Assembly (NCBI RefSeq): GCF_928097925.1
Contig: NZ_CAKMRI010000001.1
Coordinates: forward strand, 1,426,001 to 1,490,000
Length of the DNA: 64,000 nucleotides
Source: Mediannikoviicoccus vaginalis
Lineage (GTDB): Bacteria > Bacillota > Clostridia > Tissierellales > Peptoniphilaceae
Direction of reading: 5' to 3'
How positions within the stretch are numbered: position 1 is the first letter of the stretch; each line of letters opens with the position of its first letter. The position numbers and the translations under genes are program-made. Of the stretch, positions 43,014 to 51,666 are shown in pieces. The notes below the pieces were generated by a model. That model worked only from the letters and a program-made list of their open reading frames with translations. It was not told the DNA's origin and made no database searches.

Positions 43014-43688
43014 TTAATACTTAGAATTTAATCTAAACTCTAGTTTTCTTTGAAGAATAGTTAATAGATTAATAATGCACCAATATATAAGCATTACACT
43101 AGCGTACCCTTCAAAAAATCTAAAGGTCTTTGCAGACTCAATCTTCCCCATGCCCATGATATCTGGAACTCCAACAACAAAGGAAATAGAAGAGCCTTTT
43201 ATAAGATCTATAAAATTATTAAACAATGAAGGGAAAGCAATTCTAAAGGCCTGTGGAGCAAGAACTCTTCTCATTGTTTGCCAATTAGACATACCTAAAG
43301 ATTCAGCGGCCTCAATTTGCCCTTTATCGATGGCTTTCAAAGCTCCTCTTATATTTTCAGACATGTAAGATCCCATATTAAGGCTTAGTACTATGGCTGT
43401 TGCAGTAAAAGCTGATAAGTTTCTAACTGTTTCGCTAAAATAAGCTATTCCAAAATAAAAGAAAAAAAGTTGAGGAATTACAGGAGTTCCTCTAAATATA
43501 GATACATAAACTCTACTTAAACTTTTAAAGAATTTTACATTGTAAAATTCCGAAATAGCTGAAAAAACACCAATAATAAGCGATAATACTAACGATATTA
43601 AAGCCAAAGATAAAGTTATATTAATTGCTGACAATATCTTAACAAAAACACTAAGAAAATAATTAACGTCAAAAAAAGCTTGATTCAT
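43014..43688 (-). CDS. polar amino-acid ABC transporter permease (HisM/GlnP type)
   Basis: This 224-residue membrane permease has 4-5 hydrophobic segments and the HisM-family loop IEAAESLGMSNWQTMRRVLAPQAFRIAFPSLFNNF (in two parts, about residue 135). The upstream RVYVSIFRGTPVIPQLFFFYFG (about 58, in two parts) is diagnostic. It is first in its operon, ahead of the dipeptidase and binding-protein genes. Its ATPase partner is encoded divergently, 168 bases away. Confidence 0.92.
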   Translation of the reverse strand: MNQAFFDVNYFLSVFVKILSAINITLSLALISLVLSLIIGVFSAISEFYNVKFFKSLSRVYVSIFRGTPVIPQLFFFYFGIAYFSETVRNLSAFTATAIVLSLNMGSYMSENIRGALKAIDKGQIEAAESLGMSNWQTMRRVLAPQAFRIAFPSLFNNFIDLIKGSSISFVVGVPDIMGMGKIESAKTFRFFEGYASVMLIYWCIINLLTILQRKLEFRLNSKY

Positions 43689-43731
43689 TACACTATCCTT
43701 TCCAACATTATTTGATTAATCTTATGAGTAT

Positions 43732-43760
43732 AGATTAGCACCACTAATCTTCAATGTCAA
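43732..43760 (-). promoter_or_regulatory. promoter with overlapping operator-like dyad for the amino-acid ABC operon
   Basis: On the minus strand TTGACA (43755-43760) and TAATCT (43732-43737) are 17 bases apart. A perfect dyad, AGATTAG-CACCA-CTAATCT (43732-43750), covers the spacer and -10, so a bound repressor would block the promoter. Confidence 0.6.
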
Positions 43761-43807
43761 TAAATTAACCAAATTAACAATTAAACTAAGAATTATTTAT
43801 TATTTTG

Positions 43808-43816
43808 TGATAAAAT
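43808..43816 (+). promoter_or_regulatory. extended -10 promoter for the divergent ATPase gene
   Basis: TGATAAAAT (TGn plus TAAAAT) lies 41 bases before the start codon. The dyad described above lies about 60 bases upstream. Confidence 0.45.
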
Positions 43817-43856
43817 GTAATTATTGAAATGTATATTTATAAAAAGGGGAGCTATT

Positions 43857-44609
43857 ATGAGCGAAAACAAACCTATAATTAAGATAGAAAACTTAAAAAA
43901 AAGCTTTGGACAAAATATTAAAGTATTAAATGGAATAGATCTTGAAATTTTTAAAGGAGAAATCGTAGCTGTAATTGGACCTTCTGGAACTGGTAAATCA
44001 ACAATGTTAAGATGTATAAATTATTTAGAGATACCAGACGAAGGGATAATAACATTAAATGGATCTTCAATAGATGCCTCTAATTATAATAAAAAAGATA
44101 TTACAGAAATAAGAAAGCATACAGCGATGGTGTTTCAACATTATAATTTATTTAAGAACATGACTGTACTAGAAAATGTAATGGAAGCACTTAGATTAGT
44201 GCACAAAATTAATAAGGAAGAGGCTGAGAAGATAGCGTTAGATTCCTTAGAGATGGTAGGAATGCTTGAAAAAAAAGATCAGTATCCATCTAGGTTATCA
44301 GGAGGACAACAACAAAGAGTCGGAATTGCGAGAGCTATATCTGTTAAGCCGGATATCTTACTTTTAGATGAACCAACATCTTCACTAGACCCTGAGCTAG
44401 TAGCAGGAGTTTTAAGTACAATAAAAAAACTGGCAACTACTGGAGTAACTATGATTATAGTTACACATGAAATAAATTTCGCAAAGGAAACGGCTACGAG
44501 AGTTTTATTCATGGAAAATGGAAAAATTGCAGAAGATGGTAGCCCTGAAGAGGTTTTAAATAATCCTAGCAGCAGTAGACTTAGAGATTTTTTAAGTATT
44601 AATAAGTAA
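43857..44609 (+). CDS. polar amino-acid ABC transporter ATP-binding protein (GlnQ/HisP type)
   Basis: This 250-residue cytoplasmic ATPase starts at ATG 43857 (AAGGGGAG site). It has Walker A GPSGTGKST (about 38), Q-loop VFQHYNLFKNMTVLENV (about 90), signature LSGGQQQRVGIARAI (about 145), Walker B ILLLDEPTSSLDPELV (about 165) and switch IVTHEINFAKE (about 203), all matching the PAAT group. It is transcribed divergently from its likely permease and receptor genes. That is an unusual split for this family and requires coordinated control. Confidence 0.92.
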   Translation: MSENKPIIKIENLKKSFGQNIKVLNGIDLEIFKGEIVAVIGPSGTGKSTMLRCINYLEIPDEGIITLNGSSIDASNYNKKDITEIRKHTAMVFQHYNLFKNMTVLENVMEALRLVHKINKEEAEKIALDSLEMVGMLEKKDQYPSRLSGGQQQRVGIARAISVKPDILLLDEPTSSLDPELVAGVLSTIKKLATTGVTMIIVTHEINFAKETATRVLFMENGKIAEDGSPEEVLNNPSSSRLRDFLSINK

Positions 44610-44742
44610 AAATCAAAAATTCTAATAGTCACACAAATTAATGAATTAAATTTTATTATTCTAATGTAATAAAAAAGATATCTCATCATAAAATATTAAT
44701 TATAAAACCACAACACTTTGCCGCAAAAATATAAAAATATTG

Positions 44743-44771
44743 TTGATTTTTATAATTTATCATGCTACCAT
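44743..44771 (+). promoter_or_regulatory. putative promoter of the pilus/secretion operon
   Basis: TTGATT (44743-44748) and TACCAT (44766-44771) are separated by 17 bases, with a TGC extension before the -10. The leader is about 35 bases. Confidence 0.45.
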
Positions 44772-44811
44772 ATAGATGTACTCTTTAATATTTTTTAAAA
44801 GTGTGGTTATT

Positions 44812-46001
44812 ATGATTAAAAGAAAAGAAAAGCTTGTTGAAAAGCCAGATGATATTATTTTAAATGTAAATGAATTGATTTTTAAAGCTGTTCAAAGGGG
44901 CTGCTCTGATATTCATATTGAACCATTTGCTGAAAGTGTAAGGGTTAGATTTCGTATTGACGGAAGGCTATACACTGAAGATGCTATTTCTAGGCTAGAG
45001 TATGAGAGGTATGTTAGTAGAATAAAGGTAATGTCTAAGCTTAACATTGCGGAGAAGAGGCTTCCACAGGACGGTTCTTTTAATTTTGATTATGAGAATG
45101 TGAATGTGGATATTCGTGTTTCTACAATTTCAACTATCTATGGGGAAAAGGTTGTACTAAGAATTCTTGAAAAAGACGAGAACAAAATAAGTTTGAAAAA
45201 CCTTGGACTTAATGAAGAGGATATGTATAAGCTTTTAAACCTGGCAAAGGTTGATAATGGTCTTATCTATTTAACTGGGCCAACTGGTTGTGGCAAGACT
45301 ACAACTTTGTATTCTCTTTTAAGGGAATTAAATAACGACAGGGTAAATATTATCACTGTTGAAGATCCAGTTGAATTTAAGATTTCTGGTATTAACCAAA
45401 TTCAGATAAATGAAAAGGCGGGCATTAATTTTTCAAATGCTCTTCGTGCAATTTTACGTCAAGACCCAGAGATAATTTTAGTTGGTGAAACCAGAGACAA
45501 GGAGACTGCACAAATTTCCGTTAGGTCTTCCATTACCGGGCACAAAGTTTTTTCAACTTTACATACTAATGACGCCTACTCTGCCATTGTAAGGCTACTT
45601 GACATGGGTGTTGAGGATTATTTGATTAGGGAAGTCTAAGAGGTGTTGTATCTCAAAGGCTTATTCGTCTACTATGTCCTAATTGTAAGAGGGAAGTTTC
45701 TTTAAGTTCGGAAAGAATTGACTATTTAAAATCCATAGGCATTTCTGAATTTCCCACAAAGGTTTATGAGCCATGTGGCTGTGAACACTGCAATGAAGGA
45801 TATCTTGGAAGGAAGGCCCTTGTTGAAATAGTTATTATTGACAAGGATTTTAGGGAGCTTATTGAACCTGATGTCAATTTAGACGCTCTTAAGGCGCTGG
45901 GCAAGAAAAAGGATATTAAAAATTTACAGTACAAGGGTGGCGTTGAGTTTTTAAAGGGAAACACTTCCTTTGAAGAGCTTGCCAATCTTTCTATAGTATG
46001 A
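44812..46001 (+). pseudogene. type II secretion/type IV pilus assembly ATPase (GspE/PilB type), frameshifted
   Basis: This was a short GspE/ComGA-type ATPase of about 396 codons without the usual N-terminal adaptor domain. Walker A GPTGCGKTTT, the Asp box, Walker B region ILRQDPEIILVGE and His box STLHTNDAYSA are intact. At 45631-45639 the frame reads GAA GTC TAA and stops after DYLIREV. In the frame using the A at 45633 it continues as SLRGVVSQRLIRLLCPNC and on through the Cys tetrad (CPNCK...CGCEHCNEGYLGR) to a TGA at 45999-46001. One base (an A) appears to be missing. The ATG at 44812 lacks a strong ribosome site; 44776 is an alternative. Confidence 0.85.
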
Positions 46002-47086
46002 TGATTGATTTTAAAGCTTTTAAAGAAGTACTTAATAAACCAATTTACATAAAACAAAATAATAAGGACCTATCCATCTTCCTAAATGAATTCTCTTCAC
46101 TTTTAAAGGCGGGGATTAATTCTGAAGATGCGGTTTACATTCTTAAGGACCAAAGGGAGATTAAGAGTTTAAATTATATTTTAAATAAAGTGTATAACGA
46201 TCTTCTAATGGGTCATAGCCTTTCTGAGAGCTTTTCCAGGCATGGGAATTTTGAAGAATTTTTTATTACCATGATTAAAACTGGAGAGGAGACGGGAAGG
46301 ATTGAAGAAATTTCTAAAAATCTTTCTCTCTACTACAAGAGGACGGATCAGATTGACAAAAAGGTAAAGGGCGCTTTGGTGTACCCGATTATCTTAATGT
46401 TAACTGCAATTTGTGTTTTGTTTTTTATTTTTACATATGTTATGCCAACCTTTTTGGACTTGTTTAGGGAAAGCGAAAACACACTTCCTAAGTCCACGAA
46501 AGTTTTAATTGTAATAGTTTCATTTTTTAACAATCACGGCGCCACGCTGTTGGTTGCTATTTTAATATTCATTTTTATATTTGTGCTACTCTATAAGAAG
46601 ACTGGATTTAAACTGGCAGTAGATAAATTTAAATTTAAAATTCCCATAGTTGGAAAGAATTATTCAAAGGTCCTAACGGGGAAGATTGCCATGGCCCTTT
46701 CAATTTCAACCAATGCAGGTCTTAATTTTATTGATGCGGTTTCAATAATCTCTGAAGGCATTGGTAATAGATATTTAGAAGAGAGAATAAAGATGGGGAT
46801 TTTAGAAATTCAAAATGGAAAACGTATTTCTGAAACTTTTCACGAAATAAAAGAGCTTCCAAAACTATTTTCATCAATGATTGAAGTCGGTGAACAAACA
46901 GGAGAGCTTTCCGATATATTAAATGTTATTTCCACTCACTACAGCGAAGAGAGTGACTACGCCATAGACAACATGCTAAGGATATTTGAGCCTGCAATCA
47001 TCATAGTGATGGCCATAATAATTGGATTTATAGTAATTTCCATTGCCACTCCTATGTTTGATTTAATAAATTCATATAACTTTTAA
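45998..47086 (+). CDS. type II secretion/type IV pilus platform protein (GspF/PilC type)
   Basis: This 362-residue inner-membrane platform protein has two T2SF repeats: FLNEFSSLLKAGINSEDAVYIL with GEETGRIEEI (about 20-120), and GKIAMALSISTNAGLNFIDAVSII with GEQTGELSDIL (about 225-320). Hydrophobic helices lie near 125-150, 168-195 and 335-358. This duplicated layout is standard for GspF/PilC/ComGB. Its start overlaps the end of the ATPase gene (ATGA), consistent with coupling to the frameshifted ATPase. Confidence 0.92.
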   Translation: MMIDFKAFKEVLNKPIYIKQNNKDLSIFLNEFSSLLKAGINSEDAVYILKDQREIKSLNYILNKVYNDLLMGHSLSESFSRHGNFEEFFITMIKTGEETGRIEEISKNLSLYYKRTDQIDKKVKGALVYPIILMLTAICVLFFIFTYVMPTFLDLFRESENTLPKSTKVLIVIVSFFNNHGATLLVAILIFIFIFVLLYKKTGFKLAVDKFKFKIPIVGKNYSKVLTGKIAMALSISTNAGLNFIDAVSIISEGIGNRYLEERIKMGILEIQNGKRISETFHEIKELPKLFSSMIEVGEQTGELSDILNVISTHYSEESDYAIDNMLRIFEPAIIIVMAIIIGFIVISIATPMFDLINSYNF

Positions 47087-47095
47087 GGGGGAACT

Positions 47096-47467
47096 ATGAA
47101 AAAACTTATCAGAAAAAAGACAAAGGGATTTACATTAATTGAACTGATTATTGTAATAGCAATCCTTGCAGTGCTTGCGGCAATTGCACTACCTAAGTAC
47201 AACAACTCTAAGAGAAAGTCTGTAATAACTGCCCACAATGCAAATGTTAGGGCGCTTGAGTCGGCGGCGCTTAACTATGTTGCAAATGGTGGAGGGGCTG
47301 CAACTTGGCCAGGGGATGCAAGTCACAAGGAATATGTAAAGAATTATCCAAAGGTTCCAAAGGGAATAACCGAACTTAGCGGCGAAGCTGGACAAGATTA
47401 TACTGTTACAATTACAGATAAAGGCGATGTTGAAGTTTCCCCGGGAATCATTGAACTAAAAGAATAA
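47096..47467 (+). CDS. major prepilin / pseudopilin (GspG-like)
   Basis: This 123-residue prepilin has a leader of 11 residues ending in Gly (MKKLIRKKTKG), then the mature start FTLIELIIVIAILAVLAAIALP. Phe is at +1 and the conserved Glu at +5, with one long hydrophobic helix. The C-terminal domain is small (about 85 residues) and ends with an antiparallel-sheet-like stretch. The strong GGGGGA ribosome site suggests it is the major subunit. Its stop overlaps the next start by one base. Confidence 0.92.
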   Translation: MKKLIRKKTKGFTLIELIIVIAILAVLAAIALPKYNNSKRKSVITAHNANVRALESAALNYVANGGGAATWPGDASHKEYVKNYPKVPKGITELSGEAGQDYTVTITDKGDVEVSPGIIELKE

Positions 47468-48180
47468 TGAATTTTTTCTCCTTTATACTTGGTTCTGTTA
47501 TGGGGTCGTTTTTGAATCTTCAAATTATGAGAAAAACTTCTCACCCTATAACAGAACCATTTTCAGTATGTGACCACTGTCATAAAAGGCTTCACTTTTA
47601 TAATCTCGTTCCCATACTGTCCTTCTTATTTCAAAGGGGGCGAAGTAGCTGTTGCAATAAAAAACTTTCCATAAAGTATCCTATTTCTGAAATTCTTTTT
47701 GGTTTTTTATTCGTAATGGTAAATGCATTTGTGGATGATTTTTATAAAGGAATTTTTATGGCCACTTTAATTTCACTACTAATTGCCATGTCCATAATTG
47801 ACTTTAAAACAAAAGACATCTACTATTCACATATACTAGGCGTGTTTTTTCTATGTGCTATTTTATCCTATTACAATTTTTGGTTTAAGGAAGAAGTAAT
47901 CTATAAAATTATTATCTCAATCCTTCTTCTTATAATAGGTTATATGTTAAGCAGAAAAGAGTACGCCGGGTTTGGAGATATTTTACTTATTATATGTTTA
48001 AACCTAAGTTTGAATTTTTACGAAACCACAATCTTTCTTTTTCTTATGTCTGTGGTAGGTGGTTTAGTTGCCCTCGTGATATACTTAAAGAAGAGAGATA
48101 GGAAGATGAAGATTGCTTTTGTTCCAATAATCGCTTCGTCTTTTATCATACTGGAAATAGTAAAGGGCATGATAGCATGA
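47467..48180 (+). CDS. prepilin peptidase (A24, GspO/PilD/ComC type)
   Basis: This 237-residue membrane aspartyl peptidase removes prepilin leaders and may methylate the new N-terminus. The N-terminal GSVMGSFLNLQIMRK, the zinc-type cysteines (CDHCHKRLHF and SSCC), and the two catalytic Asp residues Asp112 (SIIDFKTKD) and Asp171 (YAGFGDILL) are present, with about seven hydrophobic segments. It is coupled to the pilin gene upstream and overlaps the lipoprotein gene downstream by 4 bases. Confidence 0.92.
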   Translation: MNFFSFILGSVMGSFLNLQIMRKTSHPITEPFSVCDHCHKRLHFYNLVPILSFLFQRGRSSCCNKKLSIKYPISEILFGFLFVMVNAFVDDFYKGIFMATLISLLIAMSIIDFKTKDIYYSHILGVFFLCAILSYYNFWFKEEVIYKIIISILLLIIGYMLSRKEYAGFGDILLIICLNLSLNFYETTIFLFLMSVVGGLVALVIYLKKRDRKMKIAFVPIIASSFIILEIVKGMIA

Positions 48181-49400
48181 AAAAACTACTTAAAGTATTT
48201 ATTTTTTTAATGGTGTTAATTACAATCGCCTGTTCAAGGGAGCAGGTTAAAGAAGTTGAAAAGGAAGAATATACCGTTCAAGACATGGATGTAGACTATA
48301 GCATGATTGAGTATGAGCTTCCTAAAATAGAAGAAGAGTATGAAATTCTAAAGGCATATAAGAATAGACTCTATATCTTAATTCATGATGTAAAGGACGA
48401 GGACAGTGACAAAATAGTAGATTCCCTTATGATTTATGACTTCCAAGCTGAAAGGGAAGTTAAGAGATATAACTTCCAAAAGGGAATGAAAATTCACGAC
48501 CTTATCGTTTATCAAGGGGATATTTACATTAGTTTTGGCGATGGCGGAAAAGATTTTTTTAATGAGAGAGCGGAAGCTACAGATATTGGAGAAACCGAAA
48601 ATAAGTCTAAAGAAACCGTACAGGCCACTGAAGAGACAAAGCATAAAACTGAAAACAAAACGTTGCCAACAAATAATACACCTACAGATCCTTTCTTTGG
48701 GAAAAGTATTGAAAACAAAACTTATTCCATTGGAAAACTTCAAGACGGTGGGATTACCTTAGTAATTACTTTGGAAAAACAAAAGTTTGCACCAAAATTT
48801 TTGTATGCTTTTGATGACCTATACTATCTTAATTTGAAAGATGGTAAGTACAATGTATCTCCGCTACTTGATGAAAGTTCAAATGATATATTTTCATTTG
48901 ACTTTGTGGACGAGATACAAGATAGGATTTATAGCAGCGGCGACCGTCTAATTGCTCAAGGCAAGGACAAGAATAACAGTTATTTTTATCTTGTTGATGA
49001 AGATAACAATGTGGAAAAAATTCCCATAGAGCCGTCGGAACAGTTCTTTTCATTTATTGCACTAAAAAATGGAATCTTTTCTTCATATACCGATATCTAT
49101 GACAGAGAGTCCCTAAAGATTATGTATATTGACATAAATCCAAAGGGCGAAGAGAAGTATAAGAAAAAAATTGTCTCATCGGATAGTATCTACAAGTTCT
49201 ATTCCAACAATACTGACAATATTATAGCTGAAGGATCCGGCGGAGGGATTTACTTTATTCGTGTTAAGAGAAGTCAAATCTATCGTGGAAAGGTGTCTGG
49301 AATTGGCGACAATAGATATAAGATATTTCCAAACGAAGACTCAAGATATGGCTTTGTAGATGAAGAACATGGAAAATATTTAGATATTTACTTTAATTAA
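48177..49400 (+). CDS. lipoprotein of unknown function within the pilus operon
   Basis: This 407-residue protein has a lipoprotein signal peptide (lipobox TIAC, Cys19). A Ser/Thr/Lys/Glu-rich disordered stretch lies at about residues 128-170 (ETENKSKETVQATEETKHK). The two flanking regions are rich in beta strands with repeated Tyr/Asp-rich motifs (YDFQAEREVKRYNF; LIAQGKDKNNSYFYLVDEDN), as in propeller-like proteins. I do not recognise the family. Lying between the peptidase and the minor pilins with a 4-base overlap, it is probably part of the pilus or secretion machine on the outer face of the membrane. Confidence 0.7.
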   Translation: MKKLLKVFIFLMVLITIACSREQVKEVEKEEYTVQDMDVDYSMIEYELPKIEEEYEILKAYKNRLYILIHDVKDEDSDKIVDSLMIYDFQAEREVKRYNFQKGMKIHDLIVYQGDIYISFGDGGKDFFNERAEATDIGETENKSKETVQATEETKHKTENKTLPTNNTPTDPFFGKSIENKTYSIGKLQDGGITLVITLEKQKFAPKFLYAFDDLYYLNLKDGKYNVSPLLDESSNDIFSFDFVDEIQDRIYSSGDRLIAQGKDKNNSYFYLVDEDNNVEKIPIEPSEQFFSFIALKNGIFSSYTDIYDRESLKIMYIDINPKGEEKYKKKIVSSDSIYKFYSNNTDNIIAEGSGGGIYFIRVKRSQIYRGKVSGIGDNRYKIFPNEDSRYGFVDEEHGKYLDIYFN

Positions 49401-49402
49401 TT

Positions 49403-49825
49403 ATGAAAAAGACAAAGGGATTTACATTAATTGAACTTATTTTAACCATTGCCATATTGGCACTATTGGTTGGAGTTGGGTCGCTTAGGTACGATTTTTT
49501 AACAAATTATCAAGAGAAAATTGAAATCCAGTCGGTTTTAAGGACCATAAACGAAGCGAGAAACGCGTCCATTACAAGTGGATATGTTCATACCGTAACA
49601 TTTTCTAGAAATGAAAACATGGTGCAAGTTAACAAGGGTTATGAAGTGGTGGATAAGCTAGACTTAAATAAATTACAAGTGCTAGAACGAAATAGCTTTC
49701 GCTTTACCACTACGGGAGCGCCAAGCAAAGCGGGAACATATTACATTCTCGGACAAAAAAAGGAATACATTATTACTATTGAAGTTGCCACAGGGAAGGT
49801 GAATCTTGTTGAAAAAGAAATTTAA
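49403..49825 (+). CDS. minor pseudopilin (GspH-like)
   Basis: This 140-residue prepilin has a very short leader (MKKTKG) and a mature start FTLIELILTIAILALLVGVG with Glu+5. The N-terminal helix is followed by a beta-rich C-terminal domain. By order (H-I-J-K) and by the NEARNASITSGY stretch after the helix it corresponds to GspH/FimT. There is no ribosome site of note; the stop of the preceding gene is 2 bases upstream. Confidence 0.82.
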   Translation: MKKTKGFTLIELILTIAILALLVGVGSLRYDFLTNYQEKIEIQSVLRTINEARNASITSGYVHTVTFSRNENMVQVNKGYEVVDKLDLNKLQVLERNSFRFTTTGAPSKAGTYYILGQKKEYIITIEVATGKVNLVEKEI

Positions 49826-50147
49826 AGGATTTACATTATTAGAATGCCTTGTGGCACTTTTTGTATTAAGTATTATAGTTGCATTTACCCTTCCAGCCCT
49901 GGGAAATATTTCAAACCTTCGAAATAGACAAAAGAACTACTTGGAGTTTACGAATTATTCAAAAACCATTACAGAAAAAATAATTGCAGATATTTCCACA
50001 GACAGTACAATTTCCATACCGGAAGATGAAAAATATGTTGTGAGTTACGACATAACTTCACTTGGCGATTTTAAGAAGCTAAAAGTTAAAGTATTAGATA
50101 AAAATAGCGAAAGGGAACAAGTTTATGAAACCATCCTTCCTAAATAA
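49806..50147 (+). CDS. minor pseudopilin (GspI-like), TTG start
   Basis: This 113-residue prepilin starts MLKKKFKG followed by FTLLECLVALFVLSIIVAFTLP, matching the GspI/PilV consensus with Glu+5. The start is a TTG (49806, or the adjacent TTG at 49809), with an AGGTGA site just upstream inside the previous gene; no ATG fits. It overlaps the previous gene by 20 bases and the next by 23, as expected for co-assembled tip subunits. Confidence 0.82.
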   Translation: MLKKKFKGFTLLECLVALFVLSIIVAFTLPALGNISNLRNRQKNYLEFTNYSKTITEKIIADISTDSTISIPEDEKYVVSYDITSLGDFKKLKVKVLDKNSEREQVYETILPK

Positions 50148-50694
50148 AAAGACCAAGGGTTTTACAATGCTTGAAGTTATCCTTGCCATGGCAATATCCC
50201 TTGTAATCCTTTCAGTCATAGCAGTTTTGATGGGATTTTCACTAAATATTTTGAAAACCGACTTTGAATATAATAAAAAGAAGTCGTCCATCAGCTATGC
50301 CCAAAGCTATATAGAAAAGGAGATTTCAAGGTCCTACAAAGTTTATGAGGAAAGTGAGTTTCCCCAAAGACTTCGCTCCAACAACTTAGGATTTGTAATA
50401 GAAATACTTCCATATAAGGACATGGAGGAATATAGCCACGATTATGTGTATTACTATTTAAATAACGACAAGCTTCAAAGGGTGCTTTACAGTAGCTACC
50501 TTCCCATTGAAGAAGAGGGAAAGCTTTATTACCAAGGCACCAACACTATTTGTGAAAATGTAGAGTCCATTGATAAAACTTTCTTTGATAGAGCTTCCAA
50601 CTACATAGAGTTAAACTTTTCCTTTGACGAAAGTGGAACAAATAAAGAAAGCACACTAGGCATATTTGTGGAGGGGCAAAGTGAAGAAGACTAG
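50125..50694 (+). CDS. minor pseudopilin (GspJ-like)
   Basis: This 189-residue prepilin has leader MKPSFLNKKTKG and then FTMLEVILAMAISLVILSVI with Glu+5, followed by a larger beta-rich domain, as in GspJ/PilW. It is located between the GspI-like and GspK-like genes, overlapping both. Confidence 0.84.
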   Translation: MKPSFLNKKTKGFTMLEVILAMAISLVILSVIAVLMGFSLNILKTDFEYNKKKSSISYAQSYIEKEISRSYKVYEESEFPQRLRSNNLGFVIEILPYKDMEEYSHDYVYYYLNNDKLQRVLYSSYLPIEEEGKLYYQGTNTICENVESIDKTFFDRASNYIELNFSFDESGTNKESTLGIFVEGQSEED

Positions 50695-51637
50695 AGGATA
50701 TATTTCAATTTACACCCTTATTATTTTTATGCTTTTAGTTTCCATAATAACCGTACTTATTTTAGGCGTTAAGACGGAGTCAAGGAAGGTCATAAACCAG
50801 GGGGACTACTACCAAAACAAATTAATTGCAAGGTCGATTTACTACATAGTAATAAACGACGAAAACTTTATAGAATTTACAAAAGATCCGTCAAAAGAAA
50901 GTCTTAAAAAAGTACAAATAGGAGACTTGGGCCTTGAAAGCTACAACGGACCAGTTCGTCTAGCATTTGGTGAAAACGAAAGAGGAACTGTAGTGTCCTA
51001 TGAAGTGAAATATAAAAATACCTTCACAAAAAATAATATTGTGGTGGAAAAAAATAATTCAAAATTACTGGACGATAATTCCAAAGTTAAATTAAGTGAT
51101 GAAGAAATTCAAAAGATAATTGAAAATGACTTGGAAAAAATCGGCGATGATATAGTTTTTTATCAAAAGGACGAAACCCTTTATTATTTAGATAGAAAAG
51201 ATTATGAAGAGCTTCTTAGAGAAATAGAAAAGAGTTTTAATGAAGAAGACATAGAGGAAGATTACGAAGTGGAAGATGAAGAGGCAGAAGACCAAGAGGT
51301 AATAGAAATAGATATAGCAGACTACTTGGACAAGTTTAAAACTTTGGATGGCGACTACTTTTATAGTTTAAAAAGTTTCGAAGTGCTATCCGAAGATGCG
51401 CCACAGCTAAAGGGAATAGCCATGCTTGAAGAAGAGGGAGAAAAACTTGGTAGCATAACACTAAATGGCATACTAATTAACCACTCACCATATAAAGATG
51501 TAAAAGTTAATGGAAAAGTTGTGGAAGTTTCAAAATATGAAGGTATATCAACCACATCACAGGAAGAAATTTTAAGATTAAAAGACGCCTTCGGTCTCAA
51601 CTTAAGACCAAAGGTTCACAGGCTTATGATTAAGTAA
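50681..51637 (+). CDS. minor pseudopilin (GspK/PilX-like)
   Basis: This protein of about 318 residues probably starts at GTG 50681, behind the site GGAGGGG. The N-terminus KKTRG-YISIYTLIIFMLLVSIITVLILG has the Gly-1 cleavage context and a long hydrophobic helix but no Glu at +5. That is the known peculiarity of GspK, which caps the pseudopilus tip. The rest is unusually acidic (residues about 180-215, EEDIEEDYEVEDEEAEDQE). It is last in the operon; a new promoter-like element for moaA follows. Confidence 0.75.
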   Translation: MKKTRGYISIYTLIIFMLLVSIITVLILGVKTESRKVINQGDYYQNKLIARSIYYIVINDENFIEFTKDPSKESLKKVQIGDLGLESYNGPVRLAFGENERGTVVSYEVKYKNTFTKNNIVVEKNNSKLLDDNSKVKLSDEEIQKIIENDLEKIGDDIVFYQKDETLYYLDRKDYEELLREIEKSFNEEDIEEDYEVEDEEAEDQEVIEIDIADYLDKFKTLDGDYFYSLKSFEVLSEDAPQLKGIAMLEEEGEKLGSITLNGILINHSPYKDVKVNGKVVEVSKYEGISTTSQEEILRLKDAFGLNLRPKVHRLMIK

Positions 51638-51641
51638 CCTA

Positions 51642-51650
51642 TGTTATAAT
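51642..51650 (+). promoter_or_regulatory. extended -10 promoter for moaA
   Basis: TGTTATAAT lies 16 bases before the moaA start in a 29-base intergenic region. The short leader leaves room only for the ribosome site AGGTGAG. Confidence 0.4.
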
Positions 51651-51666
51651 TAAAATAGGTGAGAAT

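Noticed and set aside
45631-45639. Programmed -1 frameshifting in the pilus ATPase gene
   Set aside because: No X-XXY-YYZ slippery heptamer or obvious downstream structure; a missing A is the simpler explanation.
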